64,000 nucleotides of DNA from Peptoniphilus stercorisuis (GCF_017874395.1 NZ_JAGGLJ010000002.1:1-64000), one strand, 5' to 3'; positions 8,720 through 18,233 are shown, counted from the stretch's first letter. Translations and numbers: made by a program. The notes: generated by a model not told the origin, from the sequence alone.

Positions 8720-10075
8720 ATGTTAAAAAAAGTATTAATTGCAAATAGAGGCGAAATTGCCGTAAGAATAATAAGAGCTTGTAAAGAACTTAATATAAAA
8801 ACTGTTGCAGTTTATTCAACAGAAGATAAGGATTCTCTTCATGTAAAACTTGCAGATGAAGCTATTTGTATAGGAAGTGCTAGAAGTAAGGATAGTTACT
8901 TAAATGAAACTAATATATTGTCCTCTGCAATTAATTTAAAATGTGATGGAATACATCCTGGATATGGATTTTTATCTGAGAATTATAAATTTGCAAAAAA
9001 AGTAGAAGAAAATGGAATGAAATTTATTGGACCATCTGCAGATATAATTGAGATGATGGGAGATAAGATAAAAGCTAAAGAACTTATGAAAAAAAATAAT
9101 GTTCCAATAGTTCCAGGTTCAGATGGAGAAGTAGAAGATATAGACTCTGCAAGAGAAATAGTAAATAATATTGGGCTTCCTATTTTAATAAAGGCATCAG
9201 GTGGCGGAGGCGGTCGTGGAATGCGACGAGTTTACAAGATTGAGGATTTAGATAAAGAGTTTTCTGAGGCAAAAAAAGAAGCTATAGCAGCTTTTAACAA
9301 TGGCGAAATGTATATAGAAAAACTAATAGAAAATCCAAAACATGTTGAGGTACAAATTCTTGCAGATGATTATGGAAATGTAATATCTCTTGGTGAAAGA
9401 GACTGTTCTATTCAAAGAAAAAACCAAAAATTATTAGAAGAATCTCCTTACAATACATTAAGTGATGAAATAAGAGATCAAATGTATAAATCAGCTATTA
9501 TAGCAGCAAGATCTTGTAATTATACAAATGCAGGAACAGTTGAATTTGTACTTGATAATGATAAATTTTATTTTATAGAAATGAATACAAGAATTCAAGT
9601 TGAACATCCTGTAACAGAGATGGTAACAGGAATAGACCTTGTAAAAGAACAATTAAAAATAGCATCTGAAATTCCACTTAGTATAAAGCAAAGTGATATA
9701 AATATAAATACTCATAGTATAGAGTGTAGAATAAATTCAGAAAACCCACTAAAGGGATTTTTACCAGCAGCAGGAAAAGTTGATTTTTTAAACTTACCTG
9801 GTGGAAGAAATGTAAGATTTGATACTTACTTATACAATGGATGTAAAATCAGCCCTTATTATGACTCAATGGTTGGAAAACTTATAGTGTCAGACGAGTC
9901 AAGAAGTGGAGCTATAATAAAATTGAAAGAAGCTCTTAAAGAATTAAAAATCCTTGGAATAAATACAAATATAGAGCTACAAAATTCAATTATTTCAAAT
10001 AATGATTTTATAAATGGAGACTATGACACTTCATTTATAGAAAAAAACTTAGACAAGTTATTAGCTGTAGAATAA
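8720..10075 (+). CDS. accC: Biotin carboxylase (first copy)
   Basis: This 451-aa ATP-grasp enzyme carboxylates the biotin of a carrier protein using bicarbonate and ATP. It has the N-terminal ANRGEIAVRIIRA motif, the glycine-rich ATP loop KASGGGGGRGMR and the FIEMNTRIQVEHPVTE active-site block. It is very similar to the second copy at 13264 (about 70% identical by eye). It forms a two-gene operon with the long accB, followed by a terminator. No carboxyltransferase gene is adjacent, so its acceptor is uncertain: acetyl-CoA, or pyruvate via the protein at 37435. Confidence 0.93.
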   Translation: MLKKVLIANRGEIAVRIIRACKELNIKTVAVYSTEDKDSLHVKLADEAICIGSARSKDSYLNETNILSSAINLKCDGIHPGYGFLSENYKFAKKVEENGMKFIGPSADIIEMMGDKIKAKELMKKNNVPIVPGSDGEVEDIDSAREIVNNIGLPILIKASGGGGGRGMRRVYKIEDLDKEFSEAKKEAIAAFNNGEMYIEKLIENPKHVEVQILADDYGNVISLGERDCSIQRKNQKLLEESPYNTLSDEIRDQMYKSAIIAARSCNYTNAGTVEFVLDNDKFYFIEMNTRIQVEHPVTEMVTGIDLVKEQLKIASEIPLSIKQSDININTHSIECRINSENPLKGFLPAAGKVDFLNLPGGRNVRFDTYLYNGCKISPYYDSMVGKLIVSDESRSGAIIKLKEALKELKILGINTNIELQNSIISNNDFINGDYDTSFIEKNLDKLLAVE

Positions 10076-10110
10076 TATAGCTTGTATATTAATATATAAA
10101 TCTCCTAAAA

Positions 10111-10139
10111 AAAGACTATCATTTAAGATAGCCTTTTTT
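10111..10139. terminator. Terminator between accC and the M18 peptidase
   Basis: A GACTATC/GATAGCC hairpin with one mismatch (10114-10120 with 10127-10133) is flanked by A and T runs. It can serve both converging genes. Confidence 0.6.
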
Positions 10140-10141
10140 GT

Positions 10142-11443
10142 TTATAAATTATAAAATTCTAAAAATGATTTATAAGTGTAGTAGTGATCATCTACACCAC
10201 AAAGTTCACAAATAGAGTGCATAGCAAGCATAGGTCCTCCAATATCAACTGATCTAATAGGTAGTTGAGATGAGGAGATAGGTCCAATAGTAGATCCACC
10301 TCTTAAGTCTGATCTATTTACAAAAAATTGAACTGGAACCTTTGCACTTTCACAAATTCCCTTATAGATTGCAGAGGAAGTACTATCAGTTGTATAAGCT
10401 TGATTTGAAGCAATTTTAATAGCAGGTCCCTTATTAATAATTGGAATATTAGTAATATCATTTTTGTCTCCAAAGTTAGGATGCTTAGCATGAGCCATAT
10501 CTGCAGAGATTAAAAATGATTTTTCAAGTGCAATTAAAAAGTCTTCTTCATTTAAATCTTGAGCAAGTGCAATTCTATTTAAAACACTTTTAACAAAGGG
10601 ACTTCCAGCACCTTGCTTAGTACTACTTCCAACTTCTTCATTGTCAAAAGCAATGGCAATATTTGTAGAATCACTATTATGTGAATTTACAAGTGCAGTC
10701 ATTGAAGCATGAACCATTGCAAGATCATCAAGTTTTCCAGAAGATATAAATTCTTCATTAAGACCTACTAAAGATCCATTTTCAGTAGCATAAAGATAAA
10801 CTTCAAAATCTAATATATCTTTATAATCAATATCTAAATTATCTGCAAGAAGTTTAATTAAATAATTTTCCTTTTCAAATTCATCATTAATCATAGAAAG
10901 TAAAGGTAATGTGTGGACTTGAGCATTATATTCAAAACCACTATTTATTTCACGATTCATATGAATTGCAAGATTTGGAATAATCAAAATAGGTTTTTCA
11001 AGATCAACTAGCATTTCCTTAGGTTCTAGAGGATTATTTGATTTAACACTTACTCTACCTGCTATAGATAAAGGTCTATCAAACCAAGTATTTAATATAG
11101 CTCCACCATATACTTCTGTATTTAGTTTTAGATAACTATTATACATTGTGATTTCAGGATTTGGTTTAATCCTAAAACAAGGTGAATCTGTATGAGCTGC
11201 TACTAATTTAAATCCTGTATCAGAAACATCTTTATTTCCAAAATTAAAAGCAACTAGAGCAGAGTTATTTTTAGTAGTGAAGTATTTTTTTCCTCTTTCT
11301 AAATTCCAATTATCTTTTAAATTAATTTCAGTAAATCCATTTGAAAGTAAATATTTTTTTGTAACTTTAACTGCGTGAAAAGCACTTTTACTTTTATCAA
11401 TAAATTCAATAAGATCAAGTGCAAGTTCTTTTTCCTTTGACAT
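10142..11443 (-). CDS. apeB: M18 family aminopeptidase
   Basis: This 433-aa cytosolic metallo-aminopeptidase removes N-terminal, mostly acidic or neutral, residues from peptides. Metal-site motifs are visible: AAHTDSP with His84 and Asp86, the FDNEEVGS block with the catalytic and metal glutamates, and a C-terminal AMHS motif. The length is normal for the family. It stands alone on the minus strand, divergent from mpg, with GGAGG shortly before its ATG. Confidence 0.94.
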   Translation of the reverse strand: MSKEKELALDLIEFIDKSKSAFHAVKVTKKYLLSNGFTEINLKDNWNLERGKKYFTTKNNSALVAFNFGNKDVSDTGFKLVAAHTDSPCFRIKPNPEITMYNSYLKLNTEVYGGAILNTWFDRPLSIAGRVSVKSNNPLEPKEMLVDLEKPILIIPNLAIHMNREINSGFEYNAQVHTLPLLSMINDEFEKENYLIKLLADNLDIDYKDILDFEVYLYATENGSLVGLNEEFISSGKLDDLAMVHASMTALVNSHNSDSTNIAIAFDNEEVGSSTKQGAGSPFVKSVLNRIALAQDLNEEDFLIALEKSFLISADMAHAKHPNFGDKNDITNIPIINKGPAIKIASNQAYTTDSTSSAIYKGICESAKVPVQFFVNRSDLRGGSTIGPISSSQLPIRSVDIGGPMLAMHSICELCGVDDHYYTYKSFLEFYNL

Positions 11444-11546
11444 ATTGTCCTCCCTTAATAATAATTAATATTTAATAATATTAAATCTATATCTATTATA
11501 TAATATAAATATTAAAAAAAATTATTAATATAAAATAGGTGATTAA

Positions 11547-12155
11547 ATGAAATTAGATAAAAGTTTTTATTTAAAAGATACAGTAGAAATTTCAAAAAGT
11601 TTACTTGGAAAAATATTAGTTAGAAAAACTAAAGATAAAACTTATAAAGCAAGAATAGTAGAAACAGAAAGCTATCTTGGAGTAGAAGATAAAGCTGCCC
11701 ATACCTATAAGGGAAAAAGAACAAAAAGAACTGAAACTATGTTTTTAGAAGGAGGATATTGTTATGTGTATTTTACCTATGGAATGTATAATCTATTAAA
11801 TATAGTAACAGAAGAAAAAGACAATCCAAGAGCTGTTTTAATAAGAGCAGTAGAGCCAATATCTAATATTGATGATTTTTCTATATCAAGATATAATTTA
11901 GAATATAATAAATTAAATTCCTATAAGAAAAAAAACTTAACTAATGGTCCAGGAAAGCTTACAATGGCTATGGAAATAGATAGAAATCTTGATAAGATAA
12001 GTATTTTAGAAGATGAAATATATATAGAAGATGATAACTTTAAAGATTTTAAAATAGTTGAGGCAAAAAGAGTGGGAATAGATTATGCAGAAGAATGGAA
12101 GGATAAATTGCTTAGATTTTATATAGAGGGAAATAAATATGTATCAGTTAAATAA
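11547..12155 (+). CDS. mpg: DNA-3-methyladenine glycosylase (AAG/MPG family)
   Basis: This 202-aa base-excision enzyme removes alkylated purines from DNA. Family motifs present are ETESYLG..DKAAHTYKGKRTKRTETMF, the YFTYGMYNLLN block and the VLIRAVEP strand with the catalytic Glu. The ribosome site is AGGTGA. Its last 17 nt overlap the start of the broken DUF1294 gene. Confidence 0.94.
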   Translation: MKLDKSFYLKDTVEISKSLLGKILVRKTKDKTYKARIVETESYLGVEDKAAHTYKGKRTKRTETMFLEGGYCYVYFTYGMYNLLNIVTEEKDNPRAVLIRAVEPISNIDDFSISRYNLEYNKLNSYKKKNLTNGPGKLTMAMEIDRNLDKISILEDEIYIEDDNFKDFKIVEAKRVGIDYAEEWKDKLLRFYIEGNKYVSVK

Positions 12156-12417
12156 TATAATAATTTACTTTTTAATAGGGATGAATATATTGTCTTTTAT
12201 ACTTTTTTTTGTAGATAAAAGACTTGCAATCAATCATAAATACAGAATAAGTGAACATACACTTTTAATGTCTTGTGCCCTAGGATGATCAATAGGTGCA
12301 ATACTTGCTATGAATGTATTTCATCACAAAACAAGAAAGATAAAATTTAAAATATTACCAATTCTATTTTTAATAGCACAAATATATTTAGTATATAGAT
12401 ATTTATTAAAAATATAA
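12139..12417 (+). pseudogene. DUF1294 membrane protein broken by an in-frame TGA
   Basis: Translation from ATG 12139 (AGAGGG site, spacing 8) gives a 92-codon frame with one internal stop, TGA at 12286-12288 (codon 50). Both halves match the small DUF1294 membrane family: an N-terminal membrane segment, the FFVDKRLAINHKYRISEHTL block, then after the stop SIGAILAMNVFHHKTRKIKF and a second hydrophobic stretch. In the family the stop position is usually Gly in an LGGSIGA motif, so a single GGA to TGA change explains it. TGA is a normal stop elsewhere in the window (acpP and accD end in it). The gene is probably inactive, unless this is a sequencing error or the TGA is read through. Confidence 0.85.
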
Positions 12418-12423
12418 AATATT

Positions 12424-12444
12424 GAGCCTTAGGGCTCTTTTTTT
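12424..12444 (+). terminator. Terminator after the DUF1294 remnant
   Basis: A GAGCC/GGCTC stem (12424-12428 with 12433-12437) is followed by a T run. Confidence 0.75.
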
Positions 12445-12505
12445 ATGTAAAAATTTAAGAAATTACTAAGATTATTAAAAATATATAAATATTTTTATGT
12501 AATTA

Positions 12506-12534
12506 TTGACAAAAAAATGAATAAAACCTATAAT
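12506..12534 (+). promoter_or_regulatory. Consensus promoter of the fatty acid synthesis operon
   Basis: Perfect TTGACA (12506-12511), a 17-nt spacer and perfect TATAAT (12529-12534). It is the strongest promoter match in the window and lies about 68 nt before acpP. Confidence 0.85.
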
Positions 12535-12549
12535 TAGTTCAAAACTAAT
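12533..12549 (+). promoter_or_regulatory. Palindromic operator at the fab promoter
   Basis: ATTAGTT-CAA-AACTAAT is a perfect 7-bp inverted repeat. It overlaps the end of the -10 box and the expected transcription start. Position and half sites (TTAGT..ACTAA) resemble FapR-type lipid regulator sites; the MarR protein at 22644 is another candidate binder. Confidence 0.55.
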
Positions 12550-12601
12550 ACATAAAGAATTTTATATAAATTTATTTATGTAATTTTAAATGGAGGTAAT
12601 T

Positions 12602-12832
12602 ATGATTTTTAATAAAGTAAAAGAAATAATTGTAGAAAATTTAGGTTGTGATGAAGAGGAAGTAAAAATAGATAGCTCTTTAATAGATGATTTAGGAGCT
12701 GACTCTTTAGATATTGTTGAGATGTCTATGTCCTTTGAAGATGAATTTAATGTAAAGATAAAAGATGAAGATTTTGAAAAAATAAAAACTGTAAAAGATA
12801 TTGTTGATTATATAGAGAAGAACAATGGATGA
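12602..12832 (+). CDS. acpP: Acyl carrier protein
   Basis: This 76-aa acidic carrier holds growing acyl chains on a phosphopantetheine arm attached to Ser35 in the [10 protein letters not shown] motif. The start is ATG 12602, five nt after GGAGG; an upstream ATG at 12590 would place the ribosome site inside the gene. It is first in a 12-gene fatty acid operon, and its end overlaps accB by 8 nt. Confidence 0.97.
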   Translation: MIFNKVKEIIVENLGCDEEEVKIDSSLIDDLGADSLDIVEMSMSFEDEFNVKIKDEDFEKIKTVKDIVDYIEKNNG

Positions 12833-13262
12833 GAAACTAATTTTTTTAAGGGATACATTTAAGGACTTAAAACTTTCTAATTTGAAATATAGGGATTTGA
12901 ATTTTGAATTAGAATTAAGTTCTGAAATTATTGAAAAGAAAAATATTAAGTCTTTTGACGAGAATTCTATATCTAAAAGTAGTGATATTTCTAAAGATAT
13001 AGAGGAGATTTTAGACAAAAAAGATTATTTAAAAATAAAGGCCCCTTTAGTTGGGCTTTTTTATTCTAAGCCTGATCCTAAAGAAGACTCTTTTGTTCAC
13101 ATAGGTAAAGAAGTGAAAAAAGGTGATGTTCTATGTATTTTAGAGGCTATGAAAATGTTTAATGAGGTAAAATCTCCAGTAAATGGAATTGTTAAAAGTA
13201 TTAATTTTAAAGATGAGGATTTAGTTTCTGTAGATGATGTACTTTTTGAAATAGAGGAATAA
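12825..13262 (+). CDS. accB: Biotin carboxyl carrier protein of acetyl-CoA carboxylase
   Basis: This 145-aa carrier subunit of acetyl-CoA carboxylase has an N-terminal segment, a linker, and a biotinyl domain with EAMKM and acceptor Lys110. The N-terminus ([17 protein letters not shown]) matches that of the longer copy at 8148, showing they are paralogues. It overlaps acpP by 8 nt and ends just before accC. Confidence 0.95.
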   Translation: MDEKLIFLRDTFKDLKLSNLKYRDLNFELELSSEIIEKKNIKSFDENSISKSSDISKDIEEILDKKDYLKIKAPLVGLFYSKPDPKEDSFVHIGKEVKKGDVLCILEAMKMFNEVKSPVNGIVKSINFKDEDLVSVDDVLFEIEE

Positions 13263-13263
13263 A

Positions 13264-14634
13264 ATGTTAAAAAAAGTTTTAATAGCAAATCGAGGAGAAA
13301 TTGCAGTTAGAATTATTAGAGCTTGTAAGGAGTTAAATATAAAAACTGTTGCAGTTTTTTCAACTGAGGATAGAGATGCTCTTCATGTAAAACTTGCAGA
13401 TGAGTCAATTTGTATAGGAAGTGCAAAAAGTAGCGAAAGTTATTTGAATATTAATAATATTTTAACTGCTGCAGTTAATTTAAAATGTGATGGAATACAT
13501 CCTGGATATGGATTTTTATCTGAAAATTATAAATTTGCAGAAGAAGTTGAAAAGCTAAATATAAAATTTATTGGACCTTCTTCTAAGGTTATTAAAACTA
13601 TGGGAGATAAGATTAAGGCAAAAGAACTTATGGAAAAAAATAATATTCCAATAGTTCCAGGTTCAAAGGGTGTTGTATCTAATGTAAATGAAGCAAAAAA
13701 AATTGCACAATCAATTGGTTTTCCAATTTTAATTAAAGCATCTGGTGGTGGTGGCGGACGTGGAATGAGAAGAGTTTATAATATTAAAAATATTGAATAT
13801 GAGTTTAAAGAGGCTAGAAAAGAAGCTATTTCAGCTTTTAATAATGGAGATATGTATATAGAAAAATTAATTGAAAATCCAAAGCATGTGGAGATTCAAA
13901 TTCTAGCTGATTCTTTTGGAAATATTATTTCTCTTGGAGAAAGAGATTGTTCTATTCAAAGAAAAAATCAAAAAATGATAGAGGAAAGCCCCTGTCCATC
14001 AATAGATGAAAGTTTAAGAGAAAAAATGTCTAAGTATGCTGTTTTAGCAGCGAAAGCTTGTAATTATGAAAATGCAGGAACTATTGAATTTGTACTTGAT
14101 AAGGATAAATTTTATTTTATTGAAATGAATACAAGGCTTCAAGTTGAACACCCTGTAACAGAGATGGTAAGTGGAGTTGATATAGTAAAGGAACAGCTTA
14201 AAATAGCATCTAAAATACCACTTAGTATAAAGGATAATATAAAAATAAATACTCATAGTATTGAATGTAGAATTAATGCAGAAAATCCTTTTAAAAATTT
14301 TATGCCAGAGGCAGGAAAAGTTGATTTTTTAAATATTCCAGGTGGAAAAGATATTAGATTTGACACTTATTTGTATTCAGGATCAAGTATTAGTCCCTAT
14401 TATGATTCTATGATTGGAAAATTAATAGTATGTGATAAGACAAGAGTTGGTGCTATAAAAAAACTAAGATCTGCAATAGAGGAGCTAGTAGTAGATGGTG
14501 TTATGACAAATTCTCTTTTGCAGTATTCAATACTTTTTAATGAGGAATTTATAAAGGGAAATTATAATACATCTTTTATTGAAAAAAACTTAGATGCTCT
14601 TTTATTATCTTTAGATTTAGATGTAGGTGATTAG
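13264..14634 (+). CDS. accC: Biotin carboxylase of acetyl-CoA carboxylase
   Basis: This 456-aa ATP-grasp subunit has the same ANRGEIAVRII, KASGGGGGRGMR and FIEMNTRLQVEHPVTE motifs as the copy at 8720. It lies in a complete acc set (accB, accC, accD, accA), so its function in malonyl-CoA formation is secure. One nt separates it from accB, and accD begins immediately after its stop. Confidence 0.96.
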   Translation: MLKKVLIANRGEIAVRIIRACKELNIKTVAVFSTEDRDALHVKLADESICIGSAKSSESYLNINNILTAAVNLKCDGIHPGYGFLSENYKFAEEVEKLNIKFIGPSSKVIKTMGDKIKAKELMEKNNIPIVPGSKGVVSNVNEAKKIAQSIGFPILIKASGGGGGRGMRRVYNIKNIEYEFKEARKEAISAFNNGDMYIEKLIENPKHVEIQILADSFGNIISLGERDCSIQRKNQKMIEESPCPSIDESLREKMSKYAVLAAKACNYENAGTIEFVLDKDKFYFIEMNTRLQVEHPVTEMVSGVDIVKEQLKIASKIPLSIKDNIKINTHSIECRINAENPFKNFMPEAGKVDFLNIPGGKDIRFDTYLYSGSSISPYYDSMIGKLIVCDKTRVGAIKKLRSAIEELVVDGVMTNSLLQYSILFNEEFIKGNYNTSFIEKNLDALLLSLDLDVGD

Positions 14635-15474
14635 TTGGATTATTTTGAAAAAAAGGGAATTCTAAAAAAAGTTAAAAGATATTGGCAAAGTAAAAAGAAA
14701 AAAAGGGAAGAAAAGATATTTATAAATTGTCCTAAATGTAAAAAATTAACTTTGAAAAAAGAATTAGAAGAAAATTTATATATTTGTCCAGAGTGTAATA
14801 ATTATTTAAATATGCCAAGTATTTTTAGATTAAATAGTATTTTTGATTCTTATGAAATTATAAACTCTGATTTTAAAAATAGAGATCCATTGAATTTTCC
14901 AGATTATGGAGAAAAACTTGAAAGGGAAAGAGAAAAAACTGGATTAGATGAGGCAATTATTGTGGCAAAGGGAATGATTGATGATTTTGAAACCTATGTA
15001 TTTATATTAGACAGTTCCTTTTTAATGGGAAGTTTAAGTACATATGTGGGATATAGAATAGTTGATTGTTTTAATAGGGCAAATAGAGATTCTCTTCCTG
15101 TAATATCTTTTAGTGCAAGTGGTGGAGCTAGAATGCAGGAGGGGATATTTTCTTTAATGCAAATGGCAAATACTACTTTTGCTTTAAGAGAACATTCAAA
15201 TAATAAAAATTTATATCTATCTATTATGACTAATCCAACTACTGGAGGAGTTAGTGCAAGTTTTGCAAGTCTTGGAGATATTATAATTTCAGAACCTGGT
15301 GCAATGATTGGTTTTACTGGTCCAAGAGTAATAGAACAAACTTTAAATAGAAAATTGCCTGAGGATTTTCAAAGGGCAGAGTTTTTATTAGAAAAGGGAT
15401 TTTTAGATGACATAGTAGAAAGAAGGGATTTGAAAAACTATATCTCTAAAATTTTAGAATACCATCAAGGGTGA
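14635..15474 (+). CDS. accD: Acetyl-CoA carboxylase carboxyltransferase beta subunit
   Basis: This 279-aa subunit moves the carboxyl group from biotin to acetyl-CoA together with AccA. The N-terminal zinc finger (CPKC..CPEC) is at about 33-55, followed by the crotonase-fold carboxyltransferase domain (SFSASGGARMQEGI). The start is TTG 14635, directly after the accC stop, with AGGTGA four nt upstream; no nearby ATG fits. Confidence 0.95.
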   Translation: MDYFEKKGILKKVKRYWQSKKKKREEKIFINCPKCKKLTLKKELEENLYICPECNNYLNMPSIFRLNSIFDSYEIINSDFKNRDPLNFPDYGEKLEREREKTGLDEAIIVAKGMIDDFETYVFILDSSFLMGSLSTYVGYRIVDCFNRANRDSLPVISFSASGGARMQEGIFSLMQMANTTFALREHSNNKNLYLSIMTNPTTGGVSASFASLGDIIISEPGAMIGFTGPRVIEQTLNRKLPEDFQRAEFLLEKGFLDDIVERRDLKNYISKILEYHQG

Positions 15475-15478
15475 TTAG

Positions 15479-16369
15479 ATGATTGAAAATATATTAAAAG
15501 ATTTAATAAGAGAAGAAAAACTTTATAAGAAAGACAATAGAGATTTTAAGATCTATAAAGAAAATAAATTAAAAAATGAAAAGAAAAATTTAACTATGAG
15601 AGATAGAGTTTATTTATCTAGATATGAAAATAGACCAAAGGCAAGAGATTTTATAAAAAATATTATAAAAGGACCAATTTATTTTCATGGAGATAGATAT
15701 TATTCTGATGATAAGGCTGTAATAGGTGGAATAGGAAAAATAAATAATACTGTTGTAACTTTTATTGGAATTGATAAGGGAAAAGATTTAGAAGATTCTA
15801 TTTTAAAAAACTTTGGAATGGCTCATCCAGAGGGATATAGAAAGGCAGTAAGACTAATGAAAGAAGCTGAGAAGTTCAATAGGCCCATAATAACTTTTAT
15901 AGATACACCTGGAGCTTATCCTGGAATAGGTGCTGAAGAAAGAGGGCAGTCTTCTGCTATTGCAAATTCAATTTATGAAATGACTTATTTAAAAGTTCCA
16001 ATTATTTCTGTAATAACTGGAGAGGGATGCAGTGGTGGAGCTATTGGACTATGTGTAAGTGATTATTTAATAATGATGGAAAATGCAACTTATTCAGTTT
16101 TATCTCCTGAGGGATTTGCATCAATACTTTGGAAAGATTCTAAAAAATCTAGTGAGGCTATTGAAATTATGAAAATTTCTGCAAAGGATTTATATGATTA
16201 TGATATTTGTGATGAAATAATTGAAGAGGATTTGGCACTAAATATTTATGATTTTAAGGAGAATTTTACTAGATTAAAAAATTCACTTTTAGAAAGTATA
16301 AATAGACTTAAAAACACAGAAGAAGAGTTATTACTTAGAAATAGACGAGAGAAATTTATGAGGTATTAA
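15479..16369 (+). CDS. accA: Acetyl-CoA carboxylase carboxyltransferase alpha subunit
   Basis: This 296-aa partner of AccD has the family blocks FGMAHPEGYRKA, FIDTPGAYPGIGAEERGQ and ITGEGCSGGAIG. The length is slightly below the usual 315-320 because of a short N-terminus. Translational coupling is likely on both sides (4-nt gap from accD, 0-nt gap to fabH). Confidence 0.96.
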   Translation: MIENILKDLIREEKLYKKDNRDFKIYKENKLKNEKKNLTMRDRVYLSRYENRPKARDFIKNIIKGPIYFHGDRYYSDDKAVIGGIGKINNTVVTFIGIDKGKDLEDSILKNFGMAHPEGYRKAVRLMKEAEKFNRPIITFIDTPGAYPGIGAEERGQSSAIANSIYEMTYLKVPIISVITGEGCSGGAIGLCVSDYLIMMENATYSVLSPEGFASILWKDSKKSSEAIEIMKISAKDLYDYDICDEIIEEDLALNIYDFKENFTRLKNSLLESINRLKNTEEELLLRNRREKFMRY

Positions 16370-17299
16370 ATGGGACTTAGTATTTTAAAATCTGGGAAGT
16401 ATCTTCCTGATAATGAAGTTACAAATGATTATTTTGAAAAATATTTAGATACAAGTGATATATGGATAAGAAAAAGAACTGGAATAGAATCAAGAAGGAT
16501 TTCAAAAAATTTAGATGTAAAATCTCTTTCAATACTTGCAGTTAAAAATTTAGAACTTTCAAAGGAAGATATAGAAAAAATAAAATTAGTAATAGTTACA
16601 AGTTTATCGGAAGATTATTTAATGCCTTCTATTTCATCTTTTATAGTTGGAGAATTTAATATTAATAATAAGGCTATGTCTTTTGATATGAATATTGCCT
16701 GTACAGGATTTGTATCTGCAACGGTCTTAGCTGAAAAGTATTTAAATAATGAAGAATATGCACTAATAGTAAGTGCTGAAGTATTAAGTAAATATACAGA
16801 TTTTAATAATAGAGAAAATGCGATTTTATTTGGAGACGGCGCAGGGGCTGTTTTATATGAGAAAAATAATGAAGAATTTTTTTATGACAATGGAAGTATA
16901 TTTAGTAAAGATCTTCATTTAGTTGGAAAATCCATTGAAAGAGAAAGTAGCTTTATAGAGATGAATGGGAAAAATATATATAGATTTACAATGGAATATG
17001 TACCAAAGAGTATTGAGAAAACTATTGAAAAATCAGGTATAGATATTTCTAACATAGATTATTTTATACTTCATCAGGCAAATATTAGAATAATTGAAGG
17101 TATTGCAAAAAGAGTTGGTGGAATAGAAAAATACTATTCTAATTTAAAATATTATGGAAATACTTCTTCTGCAACTATACCAATTTGTATAAGTGAAATC
17201 TTTGAAAAAAATATGTTCAAAAAAAATCAAAAAGTGCTTTTATCAGGATTTGGTGGTGGGCTTTCTTATTGTACTTGTATTGTAAATATTGGAGGATGA
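16370..17299 (+). CDS. fabH: Beta-ketoacyl-ACP synthase III
   Basis: This 309-aa enzyme starts fatty acid chains by joining an acyl-CoA to malonyl-ACP. The catalytic Cys111 (IACTGF), His235 (LHQANIRI) and Asn264 (YYGNTSS) are all visible. It begins directly after the accA stop. Confidence 0.96.
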   Translation: MGLSILKSGKYLPDNEVTNDYFEKYLDTSDIWIRKRTGIESRRISKNLDVKSLSILAVKNLELSKEDIEKIKLVIVTSLSEDYLMPSISSFIVGEFNINNKAMSFDMNIACTGFVSATVLAEKYLNNEEYALIVSAEVLSKYTDFNNRENAILFGDGAGAVLYEKNNEEFFYDNGSIFSKDLHLVGKSIERESSFIEMNGKNIYRFTMEYVPKSIEKTIEKSGIDISNIDYFILHQANIRIIEGIAKRVGGIEKYYSNLKYYGNTSSATIPICISEIFEKNMFKKNQKVLLSGFGGGLSYCTCIVNIGG

Positions 17300-17300
17300 G

Positions 17301-18233
17301 ATGAATTTACAAAATATATTAAATATTAAATATCCTTTTATTCAAGGGGGAATGGCCAATATTACAAATGGAGATTTTGCAGCTGATGTATCAAATGCAG
17401 GTGGTCTTGGAATAATTACAACGGGAGGATTTAGTCCTGATGAGCTTCGAGAAAATATAAGAATTTGCAAAAGTAAAACAAATAAACCCTTTGGAGTAAA
17501 TGTAATTATGATGCACTGGGATATTGATGAAATTGCAAAGGTATTAGTTGAAGAAAAAGTAGAGGTAATTACAACTGGGGCAGGAAATCCAGAAAAGTAT
17601 ATTGATTATTGGAAAAACAATAATATAAAAATTTTCCCAGTAGTATCTACAACATCTCTTGCTATAAGAATGCAAAGACTGGGAGTAGATGGGATTATTG
17701 CAGAAGGACAAGAAGCAGGAGGTCATATTGGAGAGGCAACTACAATGACACTTACTCCTCAAATAGCTGATGTAGTAAATATACCTATAATAAGTGCTGG
17801 AGGAATAGCATCAGGACGACAAATACTAGCATCAGAAGTATTAGGTGCAACTGGTGTACAAATGGGAACTGTACTTCTTGGAACCAGGGAATGTCCAATA
17901 CATGATAATTATAAAGAAAAATTAATAAAATCTAAAAATTCTCAAGTTATTGTAATTGGAAGAATAAATGGTCTTGCAACTAGAATGATAAAAAATAAAA
18001 TGACAAGAGAATATTTGGAAAAGGAAAAAATGGGAGCAACTAAAGAAGAATTAGAGATTTATACTTTTGGTGCTCTTAGAAAATCTGCAAAACTTGGAGA
18101 TTTAAAAGATGGATCTATAATGGCAGGTCAAAGTGTAGAGCAAATAAAAGAAATACTTCCAATAGAGAAACTTTTTGAGAAATTATATAGTGAATATAAA
18201 GAAGAAAGGGAAAAACTATGCAGATCAATATAA
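17301..18233 (+). CDS. fabK: Enoyl-ACP reductase, FabK type
   Basis: This 310-aa FMN enzyme of the NPD/nitronate monooxygenase fold makes the final reduction in each elongation cycle. Motifs present are YPFIQGGMA, EGQEAGGHIG (catalytic-type His) and ISAGGIASGRQ. No fabI-type reductase is present, so FabK is probably the main one, which predicts low triclosan sensitivity. The start is ATG 17301, five nt after GGAGG; a TTG at 17289 would include the ribosome site. It overlaps the next gene by 16 nt. Confidence 0.93.
   Translation: MNLQNILNIKYPFIQGGMANITNGDFAADVSNAGGLGIITTGGFSPDELRENIRICKSKTNKPFGVNVIMMHWDIDEIAKVLVEEKVEVITTGAGNPEKYIDYWKNNNIKIFPVVSTTSLAIRMQRLGVDGIIAEGQEAGGHIGEATTMTLTPQIADVVNIPIISAGGIASGRQILASEVLGATGVQMGTVLLGTRECPIHDNYKEKLIKSKNSQVIVIGRINGLATRMIKNKMTREYLEKEKMGATKEELEIYTFGALRKSAKLGDLKDGSIMAGQSVEQIKEILPIEKLFEKLYSEYKEEREKLCRSI

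Noticed and set aside
12286-12288. TGA recoding (Trp, Gly or selenocysteine) in the DUF1294 gene
   Set aside because: TGA ends acpP, accD and fabH normally, RF2 is intact, and no selenocysteine hairpin was seen. A plain nonsense mutation is simpler.
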